Source: Ganoderma boninense
Taxonomy: Eukaryota > Basidiomycota > Agaricomycetes > Polyporales > Polyporaceae
Length of the DNA stretch: 63,856 nt
Direction of reading: 5' to 3'
Assembly: GCA_002900995.3 (NCBI GenBank)
Contig: PJEW03000021.1
Span: 1-63,856 of the forward strand
Part shown: positions 33,736 through 45,890 of the stretch, piece by piece
How positions within the stretch are numbered: position 1 is the stretch's first letter
Layout: the number at the start of each line of letters is the position of its first letter
Notes under the pieces: generated by a model
Told to the model about the DNA's origin: nothing
Seen by the model: only the letters and a program-made list of their open reading frames with translations
Databases searched by the model: none
Made by a program: the position numbers and the translations under genes

Positions 33736-34461
33736 TGACGTCAACCCCGGGAGAAGGGAAGACTTGTGGACGAGGGGAATGCGTCGCGGACTCGTTCGAG
33801 CGTGCCCGAAGGGGAGGAAGAGAGTAGGAGGAGGTGGAGAGGGTCCAGAGACAGCCTGCGCGTCGAGATGACACGCCGGGGGGGGGGGGGTCCTGTAAGT
33901 CGAATAGAAACAATAATCAGCGCGGGTGTTCGACGACGAGAGTACGCGGGATGCGAGGAGACAAGAGACGACGGTGGAAGACGAGAGAAATCGAGCAAGA
34001 GGGCACGCGGATACGATACGAAGGGTGAACGAAGCTGAACATTTGGGTGCAACACCTGAACCTATATACAGGTGTGATGACGGGAGTCGGTGTAAAGACG
34101 AGTCCGCCAGGCTACAAGACAATCAGGCCAAAAAGCATACGAACTAAAGGTGGAAGAGCTTAATGCAGTACTAGGTGGACTGGGAGCACAGATCATGCGG
34201 TGGAAGTAGCAAGAGTCGGGTGCGGTGTGTTAAGGAGGCGGAGGAGGGTGACGGCGGACATTTGACGGATGCGCAATAGGGCTGCGAAGGATGTGCGATG
34301 GGGCTGCGAAGGAGGTGCGACAGGGCTGCGAAGGAGGTGCGACGGGAGGTCCAGGACAGGGGTCAATGATGGCGAGAGGCGGGATGGTGACTTGGATTCG
34401 AGGTCAAGTGGGAGGGCGCTAAGTCGGATGCGACGCGATGGGCAACGCGTGCACGTGCACG
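33736..34461 (-). repeat. Gypsy 3' LTR
   Basis: Near-identical to 42230-42957, differing by a shorter poly-G run near 33880 and scattered transitions. It contains a tandem repeat of about 23 bp (GGGCTGCGAAGGAGGTGCGA, three copies, 34280-34345). The minus-strand purine stretch AGGGAGGGGATGATG just upstream (about 34470-34484) is the likely polypurine tract. Confidence 0.9.
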
Positions 34462-34948
34462 TGATGCACATCATCCCCTCCCTAGTGAGACATGGACTGT
34501 CCACGGTCCAACACAGGAGGGTTGGGGGAGTGTGCAACAAGCGCGGGGTCGTCGAGGATAGAGTGAACAAACAGAAGGGGGCTAGGAACTGATCTAGGAT
34601 GATGGGTGGCCCGAAAACTAATAAGAATTGTAGAAGAGTGATGGGAAGAAGATATGGTATAGGTCGCAGGGCACCGGAGACGGCATGGAGCACTCTGTAA
34701 TGCGACCTCGAGAGCCGATTGCAAGGGGTGCACGGGCGCCAATATGATAGCCGAGAGACACGGGACGGGACAATACAGCACGAAGCCGTACAGGAGGAAA
34801 AAGATTGGGGAACGCAGGGACGCGTCGCACAAGACAACGGTATGTGTGTGGGGGAGCGTCTCGTACGCTGTAGGGACGCGAGAGATCGGTTCCGTGAGGG
34901 GGGCGTACCAGTAACAGACCTCCTTCCCTACTGGGACCTGAACTCCCA

Positions 34949-36216
34949 CTACTCCTCCTCGCGATCGCGATCCAACGCCGGCGTTGTATTGGTGGTATTA
35001 AGGTCATCGTTGAGGGTGTTGTTGTCGTCGCCTTGTGACTCGGAGGTTTCCATAGCGCGGAGGCGGGCCGTCGAGATGTCAAAGTCGGTGGAGCCATCCG
35101 TCAGCCACGGGAGGTCGAGGTGTAAGCGTGCAAGGTAGGGGAGCAGTCGGAATGCAGTAACAGATCGGTCGAGAATGGAGCCATCGAGCTTACAGAGGAT
35201 GTAGACGCTGCTGCGGTTGCGAGAGAGGACGACGTATGGGCCAAGGTAGCGGGGCCGCATCTTGCGGTTGAGAGACTTTTCGATGGCCGTGTTTCGCATG
35301 AGCACGAGGGCGCCGCGCTTGAAGTTGAGGTCTGCAATCGAAGCGGCGTGCTTACGTTCCACGAGCCGGGCGGCCTCGTTATGAGCATGGTGGACTTCGG
35401 CGTGGATCCTTGCGAGGTCGTCTTGGCGACGTGCAAGGGTGCGGGCACGGGATCCGATGAGGTCACTGGTTAGGAGAAGAGCGTCTGGGGCAGGCGTAAG
35501 AAATCTTGCCTCGACGATGTCGAGAGGGAGGACAGGATGGCAGCCGGTTACGGCGAAGTACGGGGAGCACCCGAGCTGACGGCGAACAGTAATTCGGGCG
35601 GCCCAGAGGACATCGTGAAGGTACAGTGCCCAGCGCGACTGATCGCCACCGGCGGCCTTGAAGAGAGCTTGCCGGACGTCGAGATGGGGCCGCTTGGTAA
35701 TGCCATTGGCACGGGAGTTGTCTCCTGAGATTCGTATGTGTCAGATGCCGTACTTCTTGGCGAGGAAGTCGAGGGCCTTGATCCACGGTATCCCGTTGTC
35801 ACTGACGATTTCGACCACTGTTCCCCAACAATAGATGAGGTCTTGAAAAATCCATTGTCCGAGGGTGCGTCCGGTTTCGCGACGTAAAGCACGGGCTTCG
35901 GGGTAGCCACTGAGGGCGCAGCGTGCATGGGCGATGTACTTGAAGCGAGTCGAGGTGGGCATGTGCATGGTGTCGGCGTGGACGCGAACAAAGATGGAGG
36001 AAGGGGGCCGGGGGACAGTGCGTGTGAGAAGGACCTGGCGGAGCTGGCGCGTCTGGCATAGATGATATGTACGGACGTACCACATGACGTTGGCCTGCAT
36101 GTGCGGCCACCGGAAGCGGAGCGCCAGGATTGCGTGTGTTGCGTAGGTGCCTTTGTGAGCGACATCATCGTGTGATTGCCAGAGGATGTCGAGCCGCTGA
36201 GTTGGCCAGAGAACAA
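34949..36216 (-). pseudogene. Gypsy integrase and C-terminal region
   Basis: Shows the integrase core around 36000-35750 (SSIFVRVHADTMHMPTS, TVVEIVSDNGIPW) and, after a TGA at 35741-35743 following KKYGI, continues HIRISGDNSRANG. Further on is a chromatin- or DNA-binding type C-terminal part (RKHAASIADLNFKRGALVLM, RPRYLGPYVVL). The TGA sits where a CGA Arg is expected, so this copy cannot make full-length integrase. Confidence 0.8.
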
Positions 36217-36591
36217 GGGGATTATCGCCTGTTGCGCCGCGGCGCCAAAGACGCGAGTTCTAGACGTAAAACCGGGTGGCGAACCGATGGAAGGTCGCGA
36301 ATGCGTAGTCGAAGAGGCTGTTGGGTCGCTTGAGAGCGTTGAGGTAACGCCAAACCGCGAGGAGGCGGCCGGCGTCAGCGTGGGCGGCAGGAAAGCGTGG
36401 GTTGGTGGCTGGTGGTGTCGTGGTCAAATTGGAGGAGTGAGGGGCGGTGTCGTGAGTGTAAGTCAGTGTTGGCGGGGTCGGATTGGCTAGGAGAGGTGCG
36501 AGGGTGTTGATCTGGCGCAGAAAGCCGTTAAGGCGGTCGATCCAATCTTCGTCTTCTTGAGGGGGTCGGGCGGGTCGTCGGGCTGAGGTCG

Positions 36592-37017
36592 TCATCGGGA
36601 GAGGCCGTCGGAGCCATGCAGAACACCGGGGACGTGGACGAGGCGGAACTGGAAAGTGAGGATGGTGCCAATGCACCTGTTGATGGAGGCACTAGGAGAG
36701 TCGTTGGAATGATTGAGCATGCCTTTCATGTATCGCGTGTCGACCTCGACGACGAGATGGCGAAGACCAATGAGGAGTCGCTTGTAGGCTCGGAGGGCGC
36801 GGAACAGGCCGTAGATTTCGAGCTTGGCTTCTGAGTAGGCAGCTTCGCGGTCGTTGAGGATGATGGAGCCGAATCGAGCGTAGTAGCAGCGCGCCGGTTC
36901 TCGAGGGTCGCACTGGGCCAAAAGGTAACCGACAGCGATGAAGGAGGTGTCGACGGCGAGAATGACTTCTGCGCCAGACTCGTAGTTGAGGGGACAGAGC
37001 GCGGCCCGGTGAGGCAA
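36592..37017 (-). pseudogene. Gypsy RNase H domain
   Basis: Reads VILAVDTSFIAVGYLLAQ, then REAAYSEAKLEIYGLFRAL and LVVEVDTRYMKGML, the RNase H D-E-D pattern in Gypsy Pol. The domain is intact in itself but belongs to a Pol frame that is broken upstream and downstream. Confidence 0.8.
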
Positions 37018-37149
37018 GGAGGGTAGCTTTGAGGTCGTCTTGCGCTCGGACTTGCTCGGGGCCCCAGATGAAGAGCTCGGTCTTACGCGTGAGTCGGACG
37101 AGGGGCGAGGGGCGGTGACTGAAGTTTCAGGTGAAGGCGTGGGCCACGC

Positions 37150-38600
37150 CTACCGTGCTGAGGAAAGCGAGTACGTCGGCAAGGTTGCGACAAGGACCCC
37201 AGTTGACAATCTTGGCGTAGTTCGACGGCCTGGGGACACGATCAGCATATGTGCAACGGTGACCGATGGCAGTAGACTCACCGGCGTTGATGAGGGATTT
37301 GGGGCCGAAGAAGGTCGCACCGACATACTCAATCCTCTGAATGACGCGATTGGGGTTGCAGAAATGCTCTCAGATGAAGCGTCGAATGTCAGGGTTCTCA
37401 GGGATCGTCTCGAAGCCGCTGTCGAGGAGTTCATAGCGCGTCTTGGGGCCACGGGTGGTGACACCGTCGATGTAGGAGATACTGATATGTGGGATTTCGG
37501 GCTGGAAAATGTGGCAGACGTCCTCGTAGGAAATGGGGACTGAGTTGGTCCACCCCATAGGGAGAGTGACGAGGCGGCGGGCACAAAATGGAGTCTAGAA
37601 AGTTGTGAGGTCATGGGAGGCCTCGGCGATCTTGTGTTCGTCATAGCCAACGTAGAGGTCGAGGATGCCGCCGTACGCGGGCCCGGCGAAGTGGTCAACG
37701 ATTTGCTCGGTGAAGGGAGGAACACTAGATTGAGCAATTGTGACATCGTTGAGCGGTTCGAGGGAGTGAACAATATGGAGAGACTTGCCATCTTTCTTGA
37801 GGACCCAGAACCAGCCAGAGCGGTAGGCGGAATTTGAGGGCTCGTACACTCCAGCCTCCTCCTTCGCACGAATGATGCGGCAAACTTCGTCATACTGGCC
37901 GGGCGGGATTGGAATGTTGCGTTGGACCCAGGGCGTGTGCGGGATGACGGGGATCTGAACGGGGGGGAAGAAGTCTCCGCGAAACGAGCCGCATTCGGAG
38001 TCGGTCCAGGGGAAGGCGCGGTCGTGTTGCATGTAGAGTTGGTGGAGCAGCTTGCACTCCTCGGGCCAGAGGAAGCCGCTAAGGCTGAACGTGGGTCCAG
38101 GTCAACTTGTGGGTTACCCGACCTGGACCCTCCAAATTACCTACAGGTCCAGGTCTTGTGGGTCCAGGTTACCCACACTGTGGGTCAGTTGAGGGTCCAG
38201 GTATAGGTTTTGACATCAAATTACCCGCAGGTATCTGAAAAGACCCACAACCCACACATATATATGAAGTCAATACTATATGCAGAGATGTGTGTAGCTA
38301 TATAATGGTCTTACTAGTCACATAAAAGCTCTGAACAGTCCCATCAATAAGCATTTAATACATATTTAAGGCTCCAGGTCTCTTGTGGGTATTACCCGCA
38401 GAGGGTCCAGGTCTTTTGTGGGTATTACCCGCGTGGGTCCAGGTCGAGGCTTTGAATGTTGAATTACCCGTGGGTTTGGGTCCAGGTAACCTGCAGGTCG
38501 ACCCACGTTCAGCCTTAGAAGCCGCCATGGAGCTCGTCGACGAGCTGCTTGCGTTCGGTGGTGTAGCGGCCCGTCGGGGTGAAGTCGGGTGGGTGAGGAG
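37150..38600 (-). pseudogene. Gypsy reverse transcriptase, with nonsense codon and MITE
   Basis: Reads VPVIPHTPWVQRNIPIPPGQ-type N-terminus, then GWFWVLKKDGKSLHIVHSLE and GGILDLYVGYDEHK. A TAG at 37595-37597 follows DLTTF, where homologues have FQT. Then come LPMGWTNSVPISYEDV and SYIDGVTTRG. The last is the YxDD site with its second Asp replaced by Gly, a change expected to inactivate the enzyme. The 438-bp MITE is inserted between ELHGG and FLWPEEC; removing it with one target copy keeps the frame. Confidence 0.82.
38080..38517. mobile_element. hAT-type MITE (438 bp) in Gypsy RT
   Basis: Terminal inverted repeats start TAAGGCTGAACGTGGGTC at both ends. The exact 8-bp target duplication is GAAGCCGC (38072-38079 and 38518-38525). 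The interior is AT-rich around 38270-38370 and has many copies of GGGTCCAGGT and GTGGGTNNTACCCG, which look like subterminal transposase-binding repeats. TIR type and 8-bp duplication fit hAT. No coding sequence. Confidence 0.9.
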
Positions 38601-39205
38601 AGAGCGGTTTCACGGAGGCGAGCGGGTCGCCAATGATGTTGCGATGGATGCGGAAGTCGGCGGGGAGTGGGGCGAGGACGGGTTTGACTTTCTTGGCGAC
38701 AGGCTTGTACTTGTTCTTGCAGGAGAGGTAGGTCGGCGTTGCACTGTGGGCAAAATGAGCATCAGCGTGAAACAAGAAGCTGGGGATATCATGACGTTGA
38801 ACGGGTTGAATAGAGTGTACTGCAAAGGAGATGGGAAGAGAGGACGATTCACTGTGAAGGGCGGTTGACACCGAGGCGCTGAGAGCGTGAGAATGAATAG
38901 AGAAATTAGGGATCAGGGTATCAGCTGGTGGCGGTTGTTTATAGTTTTGTGAGCTTGAGGCAGGCGAAGAAGGATAGCCAAATATATCGTAGTTAGACTG
39001 ATAGGAATCATAGCAAAGATCATAAGGAAAGGAGGGGTCCAAGAGGGAGTCGGTACCCAAATAATCAGGATCACAAATGGATAGATACAGTAAGTCAAGA
39101 TCAGCTGAATTATAGTCGGGAGTGAGGAAAGAATAGGTATTGACGGGGTAAAAATCAGGGTCGCCGAGTATACCACTAATAATTAAGGCTATACTTCCAC
39201 CATCA

Positions 39206-40024
39206 TCAACCAGGTCCTTTAGTTGTGAAAAAATCCTCGGGCCTGTCCTCGACAGTCGTGCGATAGCGGACTGGCTTCGAGGGATCGGCGCGGACAAATT
39301 CAGGTGGCTGGCGCGGTGCGGTCGGGATGGTGGCGACCGTGTCGGAGTTGGGATCATGAAGGGTGATAGTCTGGAAGCGGTCAGATTTCGTATGGATGAT
39401 GCTCGAGGTGATGAGGCCGAAGAGTCGGCCAAGGAGCACGTCGTAGGTGGAGGAGCGGATGACATAGAACTGGAGGTAGATGGTGATGGTGCGAAACCGG
39501 ACCAGAATGTTCCGTGCGATGCCAAGGGAGTAGTCGCACGCACCGTTCGCGCTCTGCATCTGAAGGATCACTTGAGGGTCGTACGAGAGGCCGAGACGAT
39601 GGCAGACTCCCTCCGACGTGGAGACAATCGAACAGCCATCGTCGTGGATACATGAGACAGTAGTGCCCGAGCCAAAGACACCTGGAATTCCCCGATTGGC
39701 GGCTGACTCGACCGATACCTTGATGGGCTTGCGTTCTGCGTCCAGAGAGAGGCTCTTGAAGTACATGTCGACCACATCCGGGACTACGAACATGCCGGGG
39801 GAAGGACCAGCTGAGGAAGCTTCTTGCGCAGCGTCGAACACGGTCGGAAGCGCAGATAAAAGGGCATCGTGCTTGCGTGAAGGTGAACCAGCCAGCGGGT
39901 CGTCGTCTACAAAAGGAAAAGGGGACAGCACTGGCTCTGTCGGGACCTTACGTGTGGTACAGAGGTCGCGCGTCGATGTGTAGAACTCGGGGGACATCGA
40001 TAGGAGCTCCTCCTTCGTGACCAT
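39206..40024 (-). pseudogene. Gypsy protease region
   Basis: Open frame of about 270 codons with a retropepsin-like arrangement: VSCIHDDGCSIVS (DDGC in place of D-S/T-G), then LQMQSANGACDYSLG, a conserved ANG block, and VIRSSTYDVLLGRLF, the DVLLG closing strand. This is the protease block of mushroom Gypsy elements. The frame is open, but the polyprotein is interrupted on both sides. Confidence 0.65.
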
Positions 40025-40286
40025 GATGGGCTGCTCAAGGCACCGGGATAGGACGTTCGCAACATGGTGGGGGTCATAGACAGGAAGGCCACACGGTACG
40101 CAGGGTCGGGCTTCTTCGAGACAAGTGGCGCGCGAGGAGGAGGAATGCCGTAGTTGCGTTGGGACGGAGGCGCATATGTCGCGTCGCGCGCGTTTGCGAA
40201 GAGGTGCTCGAGAGAAGTGGTCGGCAGGACACTAGTAGGGGCAGTGGCTAGCGGAGCAGAGGTCATTGGAGCGGGAGGGCATATGC

Positions 40287-40910
40287 TCACGTAGTGGAGT
40301 GCACGGTCGGGTTCGCAGGCTCGTGTGGCACTTCCTCAATGCGCGCAGTCGACGAGGGAGTGGGCGCACGGACCGGAGGATCCTCGAAACAGACGCTGCG
40401 ACGGCGGACACGTTCTGCACGGGCTTCTGAGTTGTTCGCCATAGCCGCGGTGTGCAGTACTTGGTGAGCTGTGAGCTGTTGCTTGAGTGCCAAGAGTTCC
40501 TGCCGGCGTACCTTGATCTGCTGCTCAAGTGCTGTTCCGGGGTCGTGGTTCACCGGCGACGGAGCGCTGATGGTAGCAAGGGCGTACGTGGGTTCCGCGG
40601 CTGACGATGTGTGCTGGAGAGGTGCGAAGAATAGCCGAGGCAGCGCGCCTTGAGGTGGGGTGCGCACTTCAGAGTATAATTGATGGTACCGCTGTACACG
40701 CTCACGGAGCGTCGGAACGAAGTTGCCGTTTGGCAGCGTGACCTGGTTGCGGTCGTTACGTCTGATAAGGCGAGAGGCGACGTCCGCGTCGACGAGGGGG
40801 CAGGCGCGGATACCGTGGCTTGCATAATTGCACTAGAGGCAGGTGCGCGGTGGCAGAGGAACAGCGGGGTTGCCAGGTGCTGCTATGTGGGGAGGTAACG
40901 AACGCTGATG
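40287..40910 (-). pseudogene. Gypsy nucleocapsid part of Gag, stop in zinc knuckle
   Basis: Around 40800-40850 the minus strand reads TCL-stop-CNYASHGIRACP, a C-x2-C-x4-H-x4-C knuckle with TAG (40833-40835) at the second spacer residue. It is followed by LPNGNFVPTLRERV and a glutamine-rich coiled-coil-like stretch (RRQELLALKQQLTAHQ). Confidence 0.65.
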
Positions 40911-41276
40911 GAATGGTGGCGTCCCGCCCGCGGATGGTAAGGCTGTTGCAGCCGGAGCCGTCTGGGCTTGCATGAATGAGGCGGCTATCGTAGCTAAGTA
41001 AGGGACTTGGGACTCAACGTCAACAGCCTGCGTGAACTCCGACTTGATCTGCGGTGTGGCTGTGACTGCTGGCGCGGTTGCGGCGGAAGTGGCGGCCGTG
41101 AGCGTTCCGGCCTCGAGGGTGTGGTGGACCGCTTCAGTGACCTCAGTGATGGAGTAGGGGTCGCGGGGGTATCGGGTCGTGGGTCCTGTGATGCGAAAGC
41201 GGTCGAGGACCTCGGTGCGCAGTACCGGAAGGAGGCTATGCAGGAAGAGGTGGTCACGGTCGTCCGCGCGGAGCTG

Positions 41277-42005
41277 TCAGCCCGTCACGAGGAACGACGT
41301 GATGTCACGGAATTTGCGGCTGTAAACCTTGAACTCCTTGGCCGAATTGATTGTGGTCGAGGACGTCGCCGCGACGTGGAGATGGAGATCGGGCCTACCA
41401 AAGAGGCTGACTCCGTCCGCCCCGATGTACTCAATTTTGACGACTTTATTGAGACTTGAAGTCGTCGTAGCTCTTGTTGTTGTCCGTGAACTCGAATCCG
41501 GGATGTAACGGACAGCGTGGCCCTTCTTCTGTCCGTCGTCGGTGAAGCCGGCCTGGTCAAGGCAGAAGTCGAGGTCTTCGAAGAAGCCGATGATGGAAGG
41601 GCTGTCAGCGATGGGGTCGAATGATGAGGCACTGGATGCGCCGCGCGCTGGCATTCGGTAGGGCTGGGCCATAGTCGGGTTGTTAGCGCGGAGATGCTGG
41701 AGGACTTGGCCAACGATTGGGAAGAACGATGGTTGGGCTGTGCTGGGGCGAGTGAGGGGAAGGTCTGGCCAGAGCTCGGGGTGATTGTCAAGGTACGAGA
41801 GCTCCGGAGAAGGCTCTCGGGGGGATGAGGGTCGGCTCGGATTAGAGGTCGGGGTGCGAGTTAGAGGCGAGAGGCTCCAGGTGAGTAGATCGTGGGCCTC
41901 TACTTCGTCGGAGCTGAGATCCAGATTGTGGTGGGTTGCTTCGAAAGACCGGACCTCGGCGAAGAGCTTGAAATCGTCGAGGAGATTGGCGATGACGGCG
42001 TTCAA
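41277..42005 (-). pseudogene. Gypsy Gag N-terminal part
   Basis: An open frame of about 242 codons. It has a leucine-rich start (NAVIANLLDDFKLFAEV), a Pro/Ser-rich stretch, then the capsid-like FFEDLDFCLDQAGFTDDGQK and AVRYIPDSSS. These resemble Gag of mushroom Gypsy elements. It is the first coding block after the 5' LTR. Confidence 0.65.
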
Positions 42006-42229
42006 TTGTTCAAGCTCGGCCTGTCGACGGAGGGACCCGCGGATGGCACGCGACGTGATACCTAAGAGGCATACGGACGAGACACCTCTTACTGACGAAA
42101 TGCGAAGCCTGTCAAGTTAGAGTGGGATGGAGGAGATCCCGGTGGGAGCGGAGTGAACAGGAGATGCTCGCCGACAGCAGGGGCTCGAAAATTCGGAGCT
42201 GAACCCCTCGCGGTGGGCTCCAGCTGATA

Positions 42230-42957
42230 TGACGCCAACCCCGGGAGAAGGGAACACTTGTGGGCGAGGGGAATGCGTCGCGGGCTCGTTCGAGCGTGCC
42301 CGAAGGGGAGGAAGAGAGTAGGAGGAGGTGGAGAGGGTCCAGAGACAGCCTGCGCGTCGAGATGACACGCCGGGGGGGGGGGGGGGTCCTGTAAGTCGAA
42401 TAGAAACAATAATCAGCGCGGGTGTTCGACGACGAGAGTACGCGGGATGCGAGGAGACAAGAGACGACGGTGGAAGACGAGAGAAATCGAGCAAGAGGGC
42501 ACGCGGATACGATACGAAGGGTGAGCGAAGCTGAACATTTGGGTGCAACACCTGAACCTATATACAGGTGTGATGACGGGAGTCGGTGTAAAGACGACTC
42601 CGCCAAGCTACAAGACAATCAGGCCAAAAAGCATATGAATTAAAGGTGGAAGAGCTCAACGCAGTAGTAGGCGGACTGGGAGCACAGGTCATGCGGTGGA
42701 AGTAGCGAGAGTCGGGTGCGGTGTGATAAGGAGGCGGAGGAGGGTGACGGCGGACATTTGACGGATGCGCGACAGGGCTGCGAAGGATGTGCGATGGGGC
42801 TGCGAAGGAGGTGCGACAGGGCTGCGAAGGAGGTGCGACGGGAGGTCCAGGACAGGGGTCAATGATGGCGAGAGGCGGGATGGTGACTTGGATTCGAGGT
42901 CAAGTGGGAGGGCGCTAAGTCGGATGCGACGCGATGGGCAACGCGTGCACGTGCACG
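42230..42957 (-). repeat. Gypsy 5' LTR
   Basis: Partner of 33736-34461. Just inside it on the minus strand is TGGAGCCCACCGCGAGG (about 42206-42222), a candidate primer-binding site because it starts with the TGG complementary to tRNA CCA. Confidence 0.88.
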
Positions 42958-43953
42958 CGATCCAAATCGACTTGAAGGATATGAGCGTGGACACAAGATC
43001 AGGCGGTATATCACCTGTGGCCTCACGCGCAAAGTCGGACTCAACGACGTGTCGATGACGACACCGCTGCTATGGCGGTTGTCTGAGTCGACCCCTGTTG
43101 TCTGCAAGTCGACGAGATTGACAACACTCGAAAGGCAGCTTGCATGAGCTTACAGCAGGGATCGAGGCAATGCTTGCTAGAAGGTGACCCAGGTGACCTG
43201 GATGTGCGAAGAAGGTCGAACACCCTCGATTGACAGTCGAAGCGGAGCAGACACGCAGACAGGTTGATAAGTCAGTCGCGATCTTGAGGTACATGCTCTC
43301 TTCTCGCATCGCTGGTGGTGTTCTGTAATCATGTTCAGCGTACGTTCTCTGTAGGTACTGTTGGAAGGTACGTTGCAATCGACGCACAATTTGTTAGGAT
43401 TTGGCAAGTGTACAGAGCGACGCGTAGGTCTCATGGGTGAGGGACAAGTAACTGTGGACGAATAATTGACCCTCCGCTACGTGAAACTGCGAACGCTAAT
43501 GACATGAGACTGTCGTACATAAATTACTCGTCTAGAGAGAGACTCCTTACATTGTAAGGCTAGAATTTCGCCAAGATTAAGGTCAAGGTTGCAAACATAG
43601 TTAGACAGTACAGCATTCAGCGACAACCTCAACTCAAAACTTCAGTATGTCAGCGGACTTAACAGCGCACCGGGCTCGAAATTTTGGTACAACGACTAAC
43701 CAAAGTTTGCAGGTACGAAGTAACCATCGTCGCGAGATCGTATATATATAAGTCAGAAAGATGCGTGCCTGTTGGTGGACATTGTACGTATAGGTACTGG
43801 AACCGACGTGATGGTACGATTTGTGGAGATACCTCGCTGAGGATGTAACATTCCGTCGTCTGTAAATTGGAAGAGTATGGAGATAACAAACGCTGGGAGG
43901 ACTGACTGGTCTTCGGCGCAACCACTTTCGCATGACCCCTTCGTAGGAATCCT
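42958..43953. other. Intergenic, no gene recognised
   Basis: Between the Gypsy element and the 3' end of the split nucleotidyltransferase-like gene. No domains or repeats seen. It probably includes the 3' UTR of that gene. Confidence 0.4.
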
Positions 43954-44445
43954 TCAAGCTGACATGGGCCCATACGGAGCAACCGACGTACGTCGGAGGG
44001 CATCGAGGTCGACGGCGAAGCCATCGTAGAAGATGATGAGAGAGCCGGAGTCTCCGAAGAACCGGGCTTGGAATGGACAGACATGGATCATGCGTCCGCA
44101 ACCTGAAGTGGAGGAAAGGGATGTTCGGTAAGGTCCGCTGGATATTGATGGCCAAGCCTTCGAATAGGTCGAGAAATGGAAACCTTTAGCCTTCATATGC
44201 GAGTGCGTGGTGTTGTCCAGCCATCGCATAGACTCCATCCGTCCATCACATACAACAGCCTGGTAGTTGAGAGTAAGTCTGGGGTAAGCGCACCCGAAAG
44301 TGGATTCAGTGACGAAGTTCATCAGGCCAGTCGTCCAAGCTCCACAGACGACGTCGCAAGCCGAGGGAGTGACCGAGCTGTAAATTTGTAGCATAACGCC
44401 GGATGCGAGGTAGAATTCTGCGATGCGGCCGATGTGACGAAGGAA
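43954..44445 (-). pseudogene. F-box/nucleotidyltransferase-like copy 2, 3' part
   Basis: The minus strand continues the gene broken by the palindromic element: LRHIGRIAEFYLASGVMLQI, then GAWTTGLMNFVTESTFGCAY, PRLTLNYQAVVCD, and the family C-terminus ARFFGDSGSLIIFYD and APYGPMS. Read across one copy of the duplicated target (GAAGGAA, 44439-44445 / 47189-47195), the upstream part ends PPAFAF and joins in frame to LRHIGRIAEF. This shows the insertion is the cause of the break. Copy 3 at 61.4 kb has the same C-terminal blocks. Confidence 0.7.
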
Positions 44446-44622
44446 CACCATATGTTGTGGTATTGATACATCATTTTACGGTTATCTCCCAGGAGCGTTT
44501 TACATCATATTACGGTTACAGGCATGATGTATCATAAGCCCCCGGGGCTTATGCCGGATTCTACCCAATTAGGCAAGGCCTCCTCCGGGGCCTCCAGGGA
44601 GAGCCCCCATGCTTATCTAAGC

Positions 44623-44775
44623 CCTCCCGGGCCTGCTGTGGCTGTACCCTTTTGCTACTCCCATCAATCCTTGCCTCCCGGGCCTGCTGTGGCTGTACCC
44701 TTCTGTTCCTGCCATCAATTCTGGCCCCCGGGGCCTACTGTGGCTGTGTCCCCTTGCTTCTCCCATCAATCCTGC
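44623..44775. repeat. 51-bp tandem repeat in palindrome arm
   Basis: Three imperfect 51-bp units, each with GGGCCTGCTGTGGCTGT and CCCATCAAT. The same array is present inverted at about 46859-47011 in the other arm. Confidence 0.8.
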
Positions 44776-45744
44776 CTTCCGGGATGCCTCCTCCCATCAA
44801 ATATCAACCTCCCGGCTTCCCTGGCCCAATTAGGCAAGTGCCCAGTGCCTGGGAGGTGGGGGACCTTGTTCCCCTTGCTGTTAGGCCATTCCTGGGCCGT
44901 TTCCCTTCATTGTAGGTGCGTTCTGTTCGCATTTTAAAGGCGAACAAAATGTATATACTCAGTTACTACATAGTGGCCCCTACCCAGACCCATAGTGCCC
45001 CCTTAGGATCGACCTAGGGGGCACTGTTTGGTGAATATCTCTTCCGTTTCTTGGCCGTTTTGGGCGCATGAGGGCTCGTTAGATTCGCATTTTTAATACG
45101 CACCTAACGAGCCCTCATGCGTCCAAATCCATCCAGCGGTCGTCCCGGAGCAGATACCTTCTCCTCCTGGGGAGCAGGTATCTGTATCTCAGCAACCCCT
45201 AGACCGTTTGCCTTGCTGTTTGCACTCACTTGTACGTCTGTTGTACTGCATTTTATGCAATGTATTTACTTGTACATTGATAGCCAGCCCATCATGCAGG
45301 ATGCCCATCAGTATGCAGCCTCTCCTACTTCGACGGCCCATATCTCCACAACGCATAGGCCGTTTTTGTGCCCGTGGTACGCCTGGAAAGCCCTTACTTA
45401 TAGCTTTCTAACGAGCCCCTGAACGTCCCGAACGGACCACTGGTCGTCCCGGGAGGCCAACCCTCTCCTCCTACCTCCATCTTATACTCATCCATCTATA
45501 TCTCAGGCAGTTTCCCACCGTTTCCCCTCATCTCTTTTGCATAGTAGATGTGTATTTACCTGCTACCTGAATCCATGATCATATTTGTTATCAGGCCAGT
45601 GGATCTATTTGGGCTCCCTTATCAGTATCTGCACAGTATACACCCTATGCCCCCCTTGGCCCACCATGGATAGGACATGTAATAGGTCGACTAAATAGAG
45701 CTAAATGAGGGCTATCCAACGCAACAAGAATCATGCAAAACGGT

Positions 45745-45890
45745 CAAGTATTGGCCTAGTTATGATGTTTTCAACTCCAGTAGACCCACTGTATAACAGT
45801 AAGACACTCCGGGCAAGTGTCTTAACCCGGAAGGCAGGGTCTTAAACCAGCTAACAGGAACTGTTCAAGCTATAAGTTGGCTTCCTCTCA
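45745..45890. other. Unique loop of palindromic element A
   Basis: This 146-bp segment is not mirrored. It contains AAGACACT and AAGTGTCTT around a short GC-rich centre, making a further small hairpin. Confidence 0.75.

Larger units (their letters stand above)
33736..42957 (-). mobile_element. Gypsy LTR retrotransposon, decayed
   Basis: Minus-strand element bounded by direct repeats of 726 and 728 bp that start TG and end near GCGTCA on the minus strand. Internal order is Gag, zinc knuckle, protease, RT, RNase H, integrase, the Gypsy order. By eye the LTRs differ at roughly 2-3 % of positions, mostly transitions. At least three nonsense codons interrupt the coding region, at 40833-40835, 37595-37597 and 35741-35743. 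No clear target-site duplication was found, because the outermost LTR bases differ. A 438-bp hAT-type MITE (38080-38517) is inserted in the RT region. Confidence 0.9.

Noticed and set aside
38095..38510. Minisatellite of GGGTCCAGGT
   Set aside because: The repeats are subterminal repeats of a MITE with clear TIRs and an 8-bp target duplication.
33736..42957. A 5-bp target duplication for the Gypsy element
   Set aside because: Flanks TGATG and CGATC do not match and the LTR edges are not exact; no support.
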